Shown: piece by piece, positions 38,291-47,011 of the stretch
Layout: each line of letters opens with the position of its first letter
How positions within the stretch are numbered: position 1 is the stretch's first letter
NCBI GenBank assembly: GCA_037044975.1
Contig: JBAOIL010000038.1
Span: 1 to 64,000, forward strand
Source: JADLHS01 sp020848635
GTDB lineage: Bacteria > Verrucomicrobiota > Verrucomicrobiia > Limisphaerales > JADLHS01
Length of the DNA stretch: 64,000 bases
Direction: 5' to 3'
Position numbers and translations under genes: made by a program
The notes under the pieces: model-generated
The model's database searches: none
Seen by the model: only the letters and a program-made list of their open reading frames with translations
Told to the model about the DNA's origin: nothing

Positions 38291-39631
38291 ATGAATCTGC
38301 GCAGCCTGCTAACCAAAATCAAAAGCGGCGAAATTGACACTGTCATCGTCGCGTTTCCGGATGTCTTCGGGCGTTTGGTCGGCAAACGCTGCACTGGCGA
38401 ATTCTTTCGCAAACACGCCCAACACGGCACCCACGGCTGTAGTTATCTCCTGACGGTGAACATCGAGATGGAGCCGCTGGACGGTTTCCAACTGGCCAAC
38501 TGGGACAAGGGCTTCGGGGATGTTGCGATAAAGCCGGATTTCTCTACGATGCGCGTGCTGCCTTGGCAGGCCGGAACCGCTCTCGTTATTTGTGATTCGA
38601 CGCACACGGATGGCCAGCCGGTCGCCGAAGCGCCCCGCTCCGTCCTGCGGCAGCAGGTCGAGGCTTTGGCTAAGAAAGGCTGGACCGCCGCCATCGCCAG
38701 CGAGTTGGAGTTTTTCCTCTTCAATCAAAGCTATCATGACGCTTTCGCCGGCGACTATCGGAATCTAGTCCCCTCCAGCGATTACCGGATTGATTATCAC
38801 ACGATGCAACCGGCGCGCGACGAAGCGCTCCTGCGGCTTGTGCGCAATGCAATGGCCGCGGCCCGCGTACCAGTCGAATCCAGCAAGGGCGAATGGGGCC
38901 GGGGCCAGCATGAAATCAATTTTGTGTATGATCAACCGCTGCCGATGGCGGACATGCATGTGCTCTTTAAGCAAGGCATCAAGGAAATCGCCGCCCAGCA
39001 GGGGAAGGCGGTCAGTTTCATGGCCAAACCCTGGCATACCGAGGTGGGCAGCAGTTGCCACATTCACATCAGCCTTTGGCGCGGGGGCAAAAACCTGTTC
39101 TGGAATGCCAAAACCGGCGGTACGAAATGCTTCCGCCAATTTCTCGGCGGGCTGATGAAGTACGCGCCCGAACTCGGCTGCTTCTTTGCCCCAACCATCA
39201 ATTCCTACAAACGCTACCAGTCGGCCAGTTGGGCGCCCACCCGGATGGCGTGGTCGCGCGATAACCGCACGGTCGGCTTCCGCGTGGTTGGCCATGGCGA
39301 TTCCTTTCGGATCGAAAACCGGATGCCCGGCGCGGACGCCAATCCCTACCTGGCGTTTGCGGCCATGATGGTCGCAGGGATGGCGGGCGTGGAGGAACGA
39401 CTCGATTGCGGCCCGGAATACGTGGGTAATGCCTACATGGACACCAAATTGTCGGCGCTGCCCGGGTCGCTCCGTGAAGCAGCGGACCGGCTCGATCGGA
39501 GCCAACTCGCACGCAGGGCCTTTGGCGAACGTGTAGTGGATTTTTACGTTCACACGGCCAGGCTGGAAGTTCAGGCGTTCGAAAGTGCCGTGACGGATTG
39601 GGAACGCCGCCGTTACTTCGAGCAGATCTAA
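38291..39631 (+). CDS. Glutamine synthetase-like enzyme (GlnT/PuuA type)
   Basis: 446 residues. The catalytic domain has glutamine synthetase motifs: ELEFFLF, GRGQHEINFVYDQPL, the ATP/ammonia-binding AKPWHTEVGSSCHIHISLW, NSYKRYQSASWAPTRMAWSR, and RIENRMPGADANPYLAF. The N-terminal beta-grasp part is short, and the usual GlnA adenylylation tail is absent. It therefore belongs to the group that glutamylates amines (PuuA/GlnT-like) rather than to classical GlnA. The ATG at 38291 is chosen over an earlier in-frame start that overlaps lptD. No amine catabolism genes are nearby, so the substrate is open. Confidence 0.88.
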   Translation: MNLRSLLTKIKSGEIDTVIVAFPDVFGRLVGKRCTGEFFRKHAQHGTHGCSYLLTVNIEMEPLDGFQLANWDKGFGDVAIKPDFSTMRVLPWQAGTALVICDSTHTDGQPVAEAPRSVLRQQVEALAKKGWTAAIASELEFFLFNQSYHDAFAGDYRNLVPSSDYRIDYHTMQPARDEALLRLVRNAMAAARVPVESSKGEWGRGQHEINFVYDQPLPMADMHVLFKQGIKEIAAQQGKAVSFMAKPWHTEVGSSCHIHISLWRGGKNLFWNAKTGGTKCFRQFLGGLMKYAPELGCFFAPTINSYKRYQSASWAPTRMAWSRDNRTVGFRVVGHGDSFRIENRMPGADANPYLAFAAMMVAGMAGVEERLDCGPEYVGNAYMDTKLSALPGSLREAADRLDRSQLARRAFGERVVDFYVHTARLEVQAFESAVTDWERRRYFEQI

Positions 39632-39709
39632 CGCACCTCGCTGGCGGAGCTTGACGCCGCAATCCTTAGCGTGCTACAAATTTGCCACCACAATTAGCTG
39701 TGGTTTCTT

Positions 39710-40165
39710 ATGCGCTGCCCCAAATGCGGCTGTCAGGACGACAAAGTCGTTGATTCTCGTGCTTCCCGTGAAGGCGCGACCATTCGTCGCCGACGCGAAT
39801 GTATCGCCTGTGAGCATCGCTTTACCACTTACGAGGAGGTCGAACGGCCGGGCATGATGATTGTAAAGCGCGACGGACGGCGCGAGGAATTCTCGAAAGA
39901 CAAACTGCTTTCCGGGGTCAGGAAGGCGTGTCAAAAGCGTCCGATTAGCCCGAAAATCATCGAGGATTTGGTTGAACGAATTGCGGAGGCCGTGAGCAAC
40001 AAGTTTGAAGACGAAGTTCCAGCGGAATTCATCGGTAAACAAGTGATGGACGGTCTGCGGGGGATTGACGAAGTCGCCTACGTGCGGTTTGCCAGCGTGT
40101 ATCGCCGCTTCCAGGAAGCCACCGACTTTGTCTCGGAAGTCAATAAGTTGGAGGGAAAAGAGTGA
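39710..40165 (+). CDS. nrdR: Transcriptional regulator NrdR
   Basis: 151 residues. A zinc ribbon formed by CPKCGC and CIACEHRFTTYEEVE is followed by an ATP-cone (VKRDGRREEFSKDKLLSGVRK, then IAEAVSNKFEDEVP). NrdR senses nucleotides and represses ribonucleotide reductase genes by binding paired NrdR boxes. No such box or nrd gene was found in this window. It overlaps the next ORF by four bases (GTGA), so the two are translationally coupled. Confidence 0.97.
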   Translation: MRCPKCGCQDDKVVDSRASREGATIRRRRECIACEHRFTTYEEVERPGMMIVKRDGRREEFSKDKLLSGVRKACQKRPISPKIIEDLVERIAEAVSNKFEDEVPAEFIGKQVMDGLRGIDEVAYVRFASVYRRFQEATDFVSEVNKLEGKE

Positions 40166-40719
40166 TCCTGTTGGCTCCCGATTGTCTGCTATTCCGGATG
40201 CCCTCGGGTGAATCCGTTCCTTTCTCAGCGGACAAGATCTCCGTCGAACTCGGCGGTGGCACTGGCGGCTTCTTCGACCAGGACTTCGTCGAACACGCAG
40301 CAGCGTCGGTTTTTCACTACTTCAAGAACCATCTGGGGCGCGAGACTGTTTCCATGGCGGAGTTTGCATCGGCATTTGAAAATGTGTTGCAGGGCTTGGG
40401 CCTGCAGCTCGACTCGGGTTGCGTGGCCAGCCTGCGCACGCGCCAAGCCGCAAACGACTTGCGACTGCTGGCGCAGGAGGCTGGGGCTGGCTGCGAACTG
40501 ATGTTCTTCCCGCGCCTCCGTGCCTCGGTTCGCGAACAAGCCCACGCCTCGCCGCAATTGATCCGGTTTCACGGCCTGCGTGCCTGCGTGAAACGGTTGC
40601 TGGGTGCGCAACGTTGGAGTCCGCGCTGCGAACAATTTCGCGACCAGATCATGGAATTCCTCCGGCGCAGCGTGCGCGTTGAAGCCGCGGGCGACGCGTG
40701 TGCGCTCATGGTTGAGTAA
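40162..40719 (+). CDS. Unknown protein coupled to NrdR, possibly with a degenerate ATP-cone
   Basis: 185 residues from a GTG that overlaps the nrdR stop. The first 90 residues (RMPSGESVPFSADKISVEL, then DFVEHAAASVFHYFKNHLG, EFASAFENVLQGLGLQL) recall the beta-turn-helix pattern of an ATP-cone, though the usual K-R-D-G is lost. The rest is helical with no known motif. The overlap with nrdR strongly suggests a shared role in nucleotide-sensing or cell-cycle regulation. I do not recognise a family. Confidence 0.65.
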   Translation: MILLAPDCLLFRMPSGESVPFSADKISVELGGGTGGFFDQDFVEHAAASVFHYFKNHLGRETVSMAEFASAFENVLQGLGLQLDSGCVASLRTRQAANDLRLLAQEAGAGCELMFFPRLRASVREQAHASPQLIRFHGLRACVKRLLGAQRWSPRCEQFRDQIMEFLRRSVRVEAAGDACALMVE

Positions 40720-40772
40720 CGGAGCGCCGGTCCCTGGTCCGGTCCGTTGGCGAACTTCGCGCAATTGAAATT

Positions 40773-41117
40773 ATGAGCCGAACCCTTTTCGAGAAGATTG
40801 TCGCTCGCGAAATTCCGGCCCGGATCGTCTATGAAGACGACTTGGTCATCGCCTTTCACGACATTGCCCCACAAGCGCCCACGCACGTCCTTTTGATCCC
40901 GAAGAAAGCCATTCCGCGCATAGCCGAAGCGGGGTTGGAGGACCAGGCCTTGCTCGGTCATCTGCTGGTGAAAGCCGCCGAAGTCGCCGGGCGGCTGGGC
41001 CTCACGCAAAGTGGCTTTCGCCTCGTATTTAATAACGGCCCCGACGCTGGCGAAGCGGTGCCGCACCTGCATTGTCACCTCCTCGGCGGACGCAAAATGG
41101 ACTGGCCCCCCGGCTGA
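40773..41117 (+). CDS. HIT family protein (HinT-like)
   Basis: 114 residues, a full histidine-triad nucleotide hydrolase: TLFEKIVAREIPARIVYEDD, FHDIAPQAPTHVLLIPKK, GFRLVFNNGPDAGEAVPHLH, with the catalytic His triad in HLHCHLLGGRKM. HinT enzymes cleave AMP-lysine-type phosphoramidates. It lies 53 bases downstream of the nrdR-partner gene and may be in the same operon. Confidence 0.94.
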   Translation: MSRTLFEKIVAREIPARIVYEDDLVIAFHDIAPQAPTHVLLIPKKAIPRIAEAGLEDQALLGHLLVKAAEVAGRLGLTQSGFRLVFNNGPDAGEAVPHLHCHLLGGRKMDWPPG

Positions 41118-41885
41118 TTCATGGCCTCGTCGCAACCGACCGCACCCGTTCACGCCGGCAGTTTGGGCGCAAACTCGCGGTCCATCTGCGTCATCCGAAA
41201 ATCACGGACTGGGAAGCGATGGTTGCGTTTTGTGTCATCGAAGCCAAACCAGTGACTGATCGCAGCAAGCAAGTCGTGGACGGGAATTTCGCCCTTCGTA
41301 CCGATTCCTGAATCTGAGTAGTTAGTGCCTGCCGACAAAAAGGGCCGCGCAAGACCACCTGACCCTTCGTTGCAAGACAAGGTCCACGAACGATGAACCA
41401 ACGCTGGCGAGTTCCAGTCCCGTTGGAAATGGGCTGCTGACAAAGCCGCGCCGCACATAGGCCATGCTTCTGGACAACTACCCACGCGCGACTTGGCGAC
41501 GCTCGGCCAGGACCGGGAGGCGCTGGCTGAAAACTGCATTCGCGGGAGCTGGTTTCAAAATCTGGTAGCCGCCAACGTGAGTCGGCGCAAATTGCGGAGA
41601 ATGGCGCGGACGCATATCTGCGGCTACGGAGTTTTGAAAGAGCCTCGCCGGGCTACGGTCTGGGAGCACCGGAAAACGACCGCCTGGCCAACGGATGACG
41701 CCTGGCCCAAAAGCCTAAAGCCATTGCCCTCTGCCCTTTCCCATGCTTCTACAACCTTTAGCCCCCTGCGGTTTGCCTGCCAAGTTGCCTGCGTGCGACA
41801 ACTACTGCTCATATCCGCTTTTAGCCTTGCCATTGCGAACCTGAGGACTATACGTGATGGCGAAATCGCTTCGCTAACATTCGTC
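41118..41885. other. Large gap without a recognised gene (768 bases)
   Basis: Open frames here are short and lack coding character. The stretch contains a degenerate copy of the REP-like element (41565-41627) and a palindrome-rich zone before the pstS-like gene. It could hide a decayed gene or a non-coding RNA; no tRNA fold was found. The plus-strand ORF running into pstS from 41493 is taken as read-through, because the lipoprotein signal starts only at 41886. Confidence 0.5.
41565..41627. repeat. Degenerate REP-like element
   Basis: GTAGCCGCCAACGTGAGTCG (41565-41584) and ATCTGCGGCTAC (41616-41627) are diverged arms of the same element seen at 3726 and 32497. Both ends remain recognisable but the inner parts no longer pair. 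Confidence 0.6.
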
Positions 41886-42800
41886 ATGAAAACAATGTTT
41901 AACGCCAGACTTTTCCGCTTCGCAATGGCGGGCTGGGTGAGAACCTTTACGCTGTTGTCGTTTGGTTTGCTCCTGGCGGGTTGCCCGGCAGGAAAATCTT
42001 CGTCCGACTCGTCGGGGACGGACCGAGCGGTCGGGTCCGTTCACGGGGAAAAAGTGGTCATCCGTGGCTCGAATACAATTGGTGAAGAATTGCTGCCACG
42101 GTTGGTGACCGAGTACAAGAAGGAACACCCAGCGGTGACGTTTGCCGTCGAATCGAAGGCGACCGGGTATGGCTTCTGGGCGCTGCTCGCCGGGCAGTGC
42201 GACATCGCCGGGGCCTCGCGCGTGGCGGCGCCGGATGAATTGGCGCAGGCGCAGGCGCGGGACATCGAGTTGAACGACCACGTGATCGGCGCCTACGCGG
42301 TGGCGGTAGTGGTCCACGCGGGTTGCCCCGTGGAAAATCTCACGCGCGAACAGGTGCGGGATATTTTCACCGGGGTGGTGCAGAATTGGAAGGCGGTGGG
42401 GGGGCCGGACGCGCCGATTCATTTGTACGTGCGCGACCCGATTTCCGGCACCAGCCTGGGCTTTCGCGACCTGGCGATGGAGAATAAACCGTATGCGGCC
42501 GACCCAAAATTGCTGACCAGCTATGCGTCCATTATTCAGGCGGTAGCGCAGGATGCCAACGGCATCGGGTATTCCAGTTTCAACCTTGCGCACCAAACTG
42601 GCGTAAAACCCGTCGCGATCGGGGGCGTGCCACCCACTACCGCAACCGTGAACCAAAGCCAGTATCCCTTTGCCCGGAGGTTGCATCTTTACACCAACAA
42701 GGCCAAGACGACCGTGCCGGCACGGGAATTTGTCCAGTTTGTTCAGTCCCCGCGCGGTCAGGAAATCGTGGCGCAAATGGGTTTTACGCCCAAACCCTGA
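41886..42800 (+). CDS. PstS-like phosphate-binding lipoprotein
   Basis: 304 residues. After a lipoprotein signal (LLSFGLLLAGC, lipobox LLAGC) the protein is a periplasmic type II binding protein of the PstS kind: VVIRGSNTIGEELLPRLVTE, EQVRDIFTGVVQNWKAVGG, RDPISGTSLGFRDLAM, YASIIQAVAQDANGIGYSSF, GVKPVAIGG, and a C-terminal FVQFVQSPRGQEIVAQMGF. It probably binds phosphate or a similar oxyanion. No pstCAB genes follow, so a transporter would be elsewhere or it acts as a receptor. It is not clearly in an operon with the next gene, 58 bases away. Confidence 0.85.
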   Translation: MKTMFNARLFRFAMAGWVRTFTLLSFGLLLAGCPAGKSSSDSSGTDRAVGSVHGEKVVIRGSNTIGEELLPRLVTEYKKEHPAVTFAVESKATGYGFWALLAGQCDIAGASRVAAPDELAQAQARDIELNDHVIGAYAVAVVVHAGCPVENLTREQVRDIFTGVVQNWKAVGGPDAPIHLYVRDPISGTSLGFRDLAMENKPYAADPKLLTSYASIIQAVAQDANGIGYSSFNLAHQTGVKPVAIGGVPPTTATVNQSQYPFARRLHLYTNKAKTTVPAREFVQFVQSPRGQEIVAQMGFTPKP

Positions 42801-42858
42801 CGGCCCACCATATCATTGAGATTTGGCCAAGCGGCGAACTCTGCTGCATAGTTGCCGG

Positions 42859-43989
42859 ATGAAACTGACAATTGCAAATACCGCCTGGTTGGGGCTGTCG
42901 CTGGGCTGGTTGTCCTGTCCCGCTGCCTGGTCGGCGGACTGGCCCATGTTTCGCGGCCAACCGGCGCTCACCGGGATCGCGCCCGGACACCTCCCGGAAA
43001 AGCCTGCGCTGCTTTGGACCTTCAAAACCGCCGGCCCTGTAAAATCTTCCCCGGCCATCGTCGGAGATTGTGTCTTCATTGGCTCGGACGATCATAACCT
43101 GTACGCGCTCGACTTTACGACCGGCAAAAAACTCTGGGCCTTTACCAACAGCGACGCGATTGAATCCTCGCCTCTCGTGCTGGATGGGAAAGTATTCGTC
43201 GGCTCCAGCGATGCCAATCTGTACGCGCTCGAGGCCGGCACCGGCCGCCAACTTTGGAAATACACCACGGGGGACAAGATCCTCGGCGCCCCCAATTGGT
43301 TTGTTTCGGGTGGTCAGACCAACGTGCTCATCGGGAGCTACGATTTCAAACTCCATTGCCTTGCCGCCGCCACGGGCAGGAGCAATTGGGTTTACGAATC
43401 GGCCAATTACATCAATGGCTCCCCCGCCGTGGCGGACGGGCACACGGTATTTGGGGGCTGCGATGGCCTCTTGTATCTCATTTCGCTGGCCGATGGGTCG
43501 CAATCACAGAGCAATGAAATTGGCGCACCGATCGCGGCGTCCGTGGCGCTGGCGGGCGGGCGGGCATACTTCGGCCACTACGAAAATCAATTTCTCTGCG
43601 CGGACCTGAAGTCGGGCACCAATGTGTGGGCGTTTCACGACCGGCAGTTCCCGTATTTTTCGTCGCCGGCCGTTACGGGGGATCGCGTCCTGTTCGGGGG
43701 ACGCGACAAGATGCTGCATTGTTTGAATCGCAGCGACGGACAACCGGTCTGGAGTTTCGCCACGCGTGGCCGGGTGGACAGCTCGCCGGTCGTCTGCGGC
43801 GACAAGGTCGTGGTCGGCTCGGATGATGGCCGGGTGTATCTGGTACGGTTGAGCGACGGCAAGGAGTTGTGGTCATACGAAATCGGCCAGCCGGTTGGCA
43901 GCTCGCCCGGCGTGGCGGATGGGAAATTTGTCATCGGCAGCGACGATGGCAGTGTTTATTGTTTTGGCGCAAAGCTTGAAAAGAAATGA
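42859..43989 (+). CDS. Secreted PQQ-like beta-propeller protein
   Basis: 376 residues. Signal peptide SWAW-type (LGLSLGWLSCPAAWS), then WPMFRGQPALTG, the usual start of Verrucomicrobial/Planctomycetal PQQ propellers, then about seven repeats (SDDHNLYALDFTTGKKLWAF, SSDANLYALEAGTGRQLWKY, SDDGRVYLVRLSDGKELWSY). There are no active-site quinoprotein residues that I can identify, so it may be a scaffold like BamB. It overlaps the radical SAM gene by four bases, indicating translational coupling. The start at Met13 of the longest frame begins the signal peptide. Confidence 0.9.
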   Translation: MKLTIANTAWLGLSLGWLSCPAAWSADWPMFRGQPALTGIAPGHLPEKPALLWTFKTAGPVKSSPAIVGDCVFIGSDDHNLYALDFTTGKKLWAFTNSDAIESSPLVLDGKVFVGSSDANLYALEAGTGRQLWKYTTGDKILGAPNWFVSGGQTNVLIGSYDFKLHCLAAATGRSNWVYESANYINGSPAVADGHTVFGGCDGLLYLISLADGSQSQSNEIGAPIAASVALAGGRAYFGHYENQFLCADLKSGTNVWAFHDRQFPYFSSPAVTGDRVLFGGRDKMLHCLNRSDGQPVWSFATRGRVDSSPVVCGDKVVVGSDDGRVYLVRLSDGKELWSYEIGQPVGSSPGVADGKFVIGSDDGSVYCFGAKLEKK

Positions 43990-45335
43990 GTGATGTCCCA
44001 ACCACCGCGACGCCCCCGCTGCGCCACGAAACCACCGCTGGCAATTACTTCGTCGCGAACTACCCGCCGTTCGCATTCTGGAAACCGGAGTTCGTGGGGC
44101 AATTCGAGGCCGCGCTCGACCGCCCGCGCTTGACGCTCGATTCCCAACGCTCGACCATCTTTGGCCAATACGTCCACATCCCGTTTTGCCGGAAACGCTG
44201 CCACTTCTGCTATTTCAAAGTTTACACCGACAAAGACTCGTCCGAAGTGCGCGGCTATCTCGACGCGCTGCTCTCGGAGTTAAACGTTTATGCCCGGAAG
44301 CCAGCCATCCGCGGGCGCAAACCCCGGTTTGTTTACTTTGGTGGCGGCACCCCGAGTTATCTTTCGCCCGACCAGTTGAAGTTTCTCACCGACGGCATGA
44401 AGCGATTACTGCCATGGGACGAGGTCGAGGAAGTCACCTTTGAGGCCGAGCCAGGCACGCTCACGGACCACAAGCTGAAGGCGATTCGCGATCTTGGCGT
44501 CACGCGCCTGAGCCTGGGCATCGAGCACTTCGACGACCACATCCTGGAGATCAACGGCCGCGCGCATCGCTCCAAGGAAATCGCCCGCGCCTATGCCTTT
44601 GCGCGCGAAATCGGCTTCCCGCAGATCAACATTGATCTCATTGCCGGCATGGTCGAGGAGACGGAGGACAAGTGGCGCGAGACCGTGGCAAAGGCGGTGG
44701 CGCTGCGCCCGGACTCGGTGACGATTTATCAGATGGAGGTGCCGTTCAACACCGGGATTTATCAGCAGATGAAGGCGGGGGGCAAACTCGTCGCGCCGGT
44801 CGCCGATTGGGAAACGAAACGCGCGTGGGTGAATTACGCCTACGGCGAGTTCGAAAAGATTGGCTACACCGTCACGAGCGGCACGACCGTGGTGCGCGAT
44901 CCGGCGCAGGTGAAATTCATTTACCGCGCAGGCTTGTTTTCCGGCGCGGATATTCTATCCATTGGTGTGGCGAGCTTCGGTCATCTTGGCGGCGTGCATT
45001 ATCAAAATCATCACGAGTTCCAGCCGTATGTGGATGCGGTGAACAACGGCAAGCTGCCGGTCTATCGCGCCCTCACGCCGTCGGCGGAGGAACGGTATAT
45101 CCGTGAATTCATGCTGGGCTTGAAGCTGGGCAGCGTGAGTGCGGACCACTACACAAAAAAATTTGGCGTGGATCCACGCGTCCAGTTCGCCGCCCCGCTC
45201 GCCACCTTGAGCGCTTGGGGCTTCCTCACCAACGGGGGCGACCGCATCGGCGTCACCCGCGAGGGGTTGTTGCAAATTGACCGTCTGCTCCACGAGTTTT
45301 TCGAACCCGAACACAAAACCGGACGTTATGCCTGA
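43986..45335 (+). CDS. Radical SAM enzyme of the HemN/HemW-like family
   Basis: 449 residues. The cluster motif is CRKRCHFC (CxxxCxxC) within VHIPFCRKRCHFCYFKV, with SAM-binding FGGGTPSYLSPDQLKF, FEAEPGTLTDHKLKAIRD and INIDLIAGMVEETEDKW. Classical coproporphyrinogen dehydrogenases differ at the cluster loop, so another reaction is likely. It is translationally coupled to both neighbours: four bases shared with the propeller gene and eight with the UbiC-like gene. The trio probably makes or modifies an aromatic or tetrapyrrole-like small molecule. Confidence in the fold is high, in the substrate low. Confidence 0.9.
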   Translation: MSDVPTTATPPLRHETTAGNYFVANYPPFAFWKPEFVGQFEAALDRPRLTLDSQRSTIFGQYVHIPFCRKRCHFCYFKVYTDKDSSEVRGYLDALLSELNVYARKPAIRGRKPRFVYFGGGTPSYLSPDQLKFLTDGMKRLLPWDEVEEVTFEAEPGTLTDHKLKAIRDLGVTRLSLGIEHFDDHILEINGRAHRSKEIARAYAFAREIGFPQINIDLIAGMVEETEDKWRETVAKAVALRPDSVTIYQMEVPFNTGIYQQMKAGGKLVAPVADWETKRAWVNYAYGEFEKIGYTVTSGTTVVRDPAQVKFIYRAGLFSGADILSIGVASFGHLGGVHYQNHHEFQPYVDAVNNGKLPVYRALTPSAEERYIREFMLGLKLGSVSADHYTKKFGVDPRVQFAAPLATLSAWGFLTNGGDRIGVTREGLLQIDRLLHEFFEPEHKTGRYA

Positions 45336-45870
45336 CACCTTCACCTTTCCGCTCTCCGAGTTCTACCTGCGGGCCAAACTCCCCCTGCCCCGCATCGAAG
45401 TGATCGCAAGCGACGCCGTGCCCGAGCCCTACAAGTCGTTGCTCGTTCACCAGAACGACATGACGCCGACGCTGGAGGCATTTTACGAGTCGAACCTCCA
45501 TCTGGAAATTGTCAGCCGCGAACGTCGGGGGGACTTTTATTTCCGCGAAGTGGTACTCCGGTTGAACCGCGACGAACAACCGGTGGAGTTCGGGGCGAAC
45601 AAACTCTACGTCGGTCGTTACCCCGAAGAGGTACGGGAATTGATTCTCGCGGAGGAAATCCCGCTGGGGCGCATTTTGGCCGACTGCGGCGTGAAGCATC
45701 ACACCGAAGCCCGGGCATTCCTGCGGGTGGAATCCGACGCCTTGATCACCGAAAAGCTTGAACTTGCTGCGCCGGCGGTCCTGTACGGCCGCAAGGCCGT
45801 GGTCTCAGACCTGCAAGGCCGGCCGCTATCGGAAGTTGTTGAAATCCTGCCACCGGCCCGCGGCTCCTGA
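45328..45870 (+). CDS. UbiC-like chorismate lyase-fold protein
   Basis: 180 residues. Weak but convincing UbiC-type features: VIASDAVPEPYKSLLVHQND, an EIPLGRILADCGV stretch, a LYGRKAVVSDLQGRPL strand and the C-terminal SEVVEILPP. Chorismate lyases make 4-hydroxybenzoate; the catalytic Arg/Glu pattern is only partly recognisable here, so the activity is unproven. It overlaps the radical SAM gene by eight bases. The combination with that enzyme and a nearby flavin halogenase-like gene suggests a small aromatic product. Confidence 0.65.
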   Translation: MPDTFTFPLSEFYLRAKLPLPRIEVIASDAVPEPYKSLLVHQNDMTPTLEAFYESNLHLEIVSRERRGDFYFREVVLRLNRDEQPVEFGANKLYVGRYPEEVRELILAEEIPLGRILADCGVKHHTEARAFLRVESDALITEKLELAAPAVLYGRKAVVSDLQGRPLSEVVEILPPARGS

Positions 45871-45892
45871 GCTCACTCCTATTCCTGCCATT

Positions 45893-45906
45893 GAGCACGC
45901 GTGCTC
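45893..45906. promoter_or_regulatory. 14-bp perfect palindrome upstream of the WXG-like locus
   Basis: GAGCACGCGTGCTC, centred on the CGCG, lies between the UbiC-like operon and the WXG-like gene. It could be a protein-binding site for control of the secretion-like locus or the stem of a weak terminator; no T-tract follows. Confidence 0.4.
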
Positions 45907-46029
45907 CGCCTGGATTGAGACAAAGCGGAGATTTGGATTAGAAACGAACCGGTGTAATTCCGATTGGAAGGTGCGCGCCGCGTCTGTTAGCTTCCCGCCA
46001 GCAAACAATCCGAAACGAGAGGAACGCAC

Positions 46030-46302
46030 ATGCCACAGGCCGTCATGGATCCCGGCGAAGTCCGGCGCTTCGCGGAAGAACTCAAGCGATTCAATGCCGA
46101 ACTACAAAACCGCATGTCGCTCCTGCAGGCGCGTTTCTCGGCCTTGGGTGATACCTGGCAGGATCAGGAGCACGCCAAGTTCTCCGAGGAATTTCGCGAC
46201 ACGATGAAAGTGCTGAAGAGATTCATCGAGTCGTCGAACCAGCATACGCCCTTCCTCCTGCGCAAAGCCCAGCGCATTGAGGAATACCTGGATCAACATT
46301 AA
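46030..46302 (+). CDS. WXG100-like small helical protein
   Basis: 90 residues, helical throughout, preceded by a good Shine-Dalgarno (GAGAGGAAC). It shows the layout of ESAT-6/WXG100 proteins: an N-terminal helix (EVRRFAEELKRFNAELQNRM), a turn with the central motif TWQDQEHAKFSEEF where W-Q-D stands for W-x-G, then a second helix (TMKVLKRFIESSNQHTPFLL). Length and helical hairpin fit substrates or chaperones of type VII secretion. It stands before a coiled-coil gene and an FtsK/EccC-like ATPase. The final residue pattern lacks a classical YxxxD/E tail. Role inferred from context. Confidence 0.7.
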   Translation: MPQAVMDPGEVRRFAEELKRFNAELQNRMSLLQARFSALGDTWQDQEHAKFSEEFRDTMKVLKRFIESSNQHTPFLLRKAQRIEEYLDQH

Positions 46303-46330
46303 AGCCCGGATGAACCTCATCGGTGGAAGT

Positions 46331-46435
46331 AACCTCGAACCTCGATCATCCAACATCCACCCTCGGCTCGGGGAATCGCCGGGCTCGCAGTCATGGGAAG
46401 TTGGGTATTCAAGGTTCGAGGTTCGAGGTTTGTTT
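46331..46435. repeat. Inverted repeat between WXG-like and coiled-coil genes
   Basis: AACCTCGAACCTCGATC (46331-46347) pairs with a TTCGAGGTTCGAGGTT tract near 46415-46432. Such CGAACCTCGA palindromes look like dispersed repeats. The pair separates the first gene of the secretion-like locus from the rest and may influence relative expression. Confidence 0.55.
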
Positions 46436-46450
46436 TCTCCATTTTGAGCC

Positions 46451-47011
46451 ATGCCCGACCGCGCTAGAGTCACTTCGCTGGAAGCCATTGAGGACTTCCG
46501 GGCGAAACTCATTGTCTATCGCGAACGGGCCGGCCGCGTTCTCGACGAGGTCAATGACGACGTGACGCGAACCCGCCTCTGGCTGCAATCCGAGCGTCCG
46601 GCCCACTGGCAAAATCAAATCCGCCGCCTCACCCACGAACTGGAGCGGCGTCAGCAGGAATTGTTCAGCGCCCAACTCTCCGGCCTGCGCGACGCCTCGT
46701 ATATTCAGCAGGCCGCGGTGCAGAAGGCCCGCCGGGCCATCCGCGAAGCGGAGGAGAAATTCAAAACGACAAAGCAATGGCATCGTCAGTATGATCAGCG
46801 CGTGGAACCGCTGGGCCGGCAAGTGGAGAAACTCCGGCACACGCTGGGTCACGATCTGGGCCAGGCGGTAGCCTGGCTGAATGAGATGACCAAAACCCTC
46901 GGCGAGTACGCCGAGCTAACCTCCGGGACGGCGGCGGCAACTCCTGCGCCCGCGGCCGCCGAGCACGTTGCGGAAAATCCGCCGCCACCGGAAGGGAGTG
47001 CCGCGCCATGA
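46451..47011 (+). CDS. Coiled-coil protein of the secretion-like locus
   Basis: 186 residues, almost entirely helical with heptads: EAIEDFRAKLIVYRERAGRV, LWLQSERPAHWQNQIRRL, ELERRQQELFSAQLSGLRDA, AREAEEKFKTTKQWHRQYDQ-like sequence, then an Ala/Pro-rich tail (TPAPAAAEHVAENPPPP). No signal peptide. It overlaps the next small gene by four bases (ATGA). Position and character suggest a substrate, chaperone or bridging component of a type VII-like system. I know of no named family for it. Confidence 0.65.
   Translation: MPDRARVTSLEAIEDFRAKLIVYRERAGRVLDEVNDDVTRTRLWLQSERPAHWQNQIRRLTHELERRQQELFSAQLSGLRDASYIQQAAVQKARRAIREAEEKFKTTKQWHRQYDQRVEPLGRQVEKLRHTLGHDLGQAVAWLNEMTKTLGEYAELTSGTAAATPAPAAAEHVAENPPPPEGSAAP

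Noticed and set aside
46323..46565. 80-codon plus-strand frame between WXG-like and coiled-coil genes
   Set aside because: It reads through an inverted repeat and overlaps the start of the coiled-coil gene in another frame.
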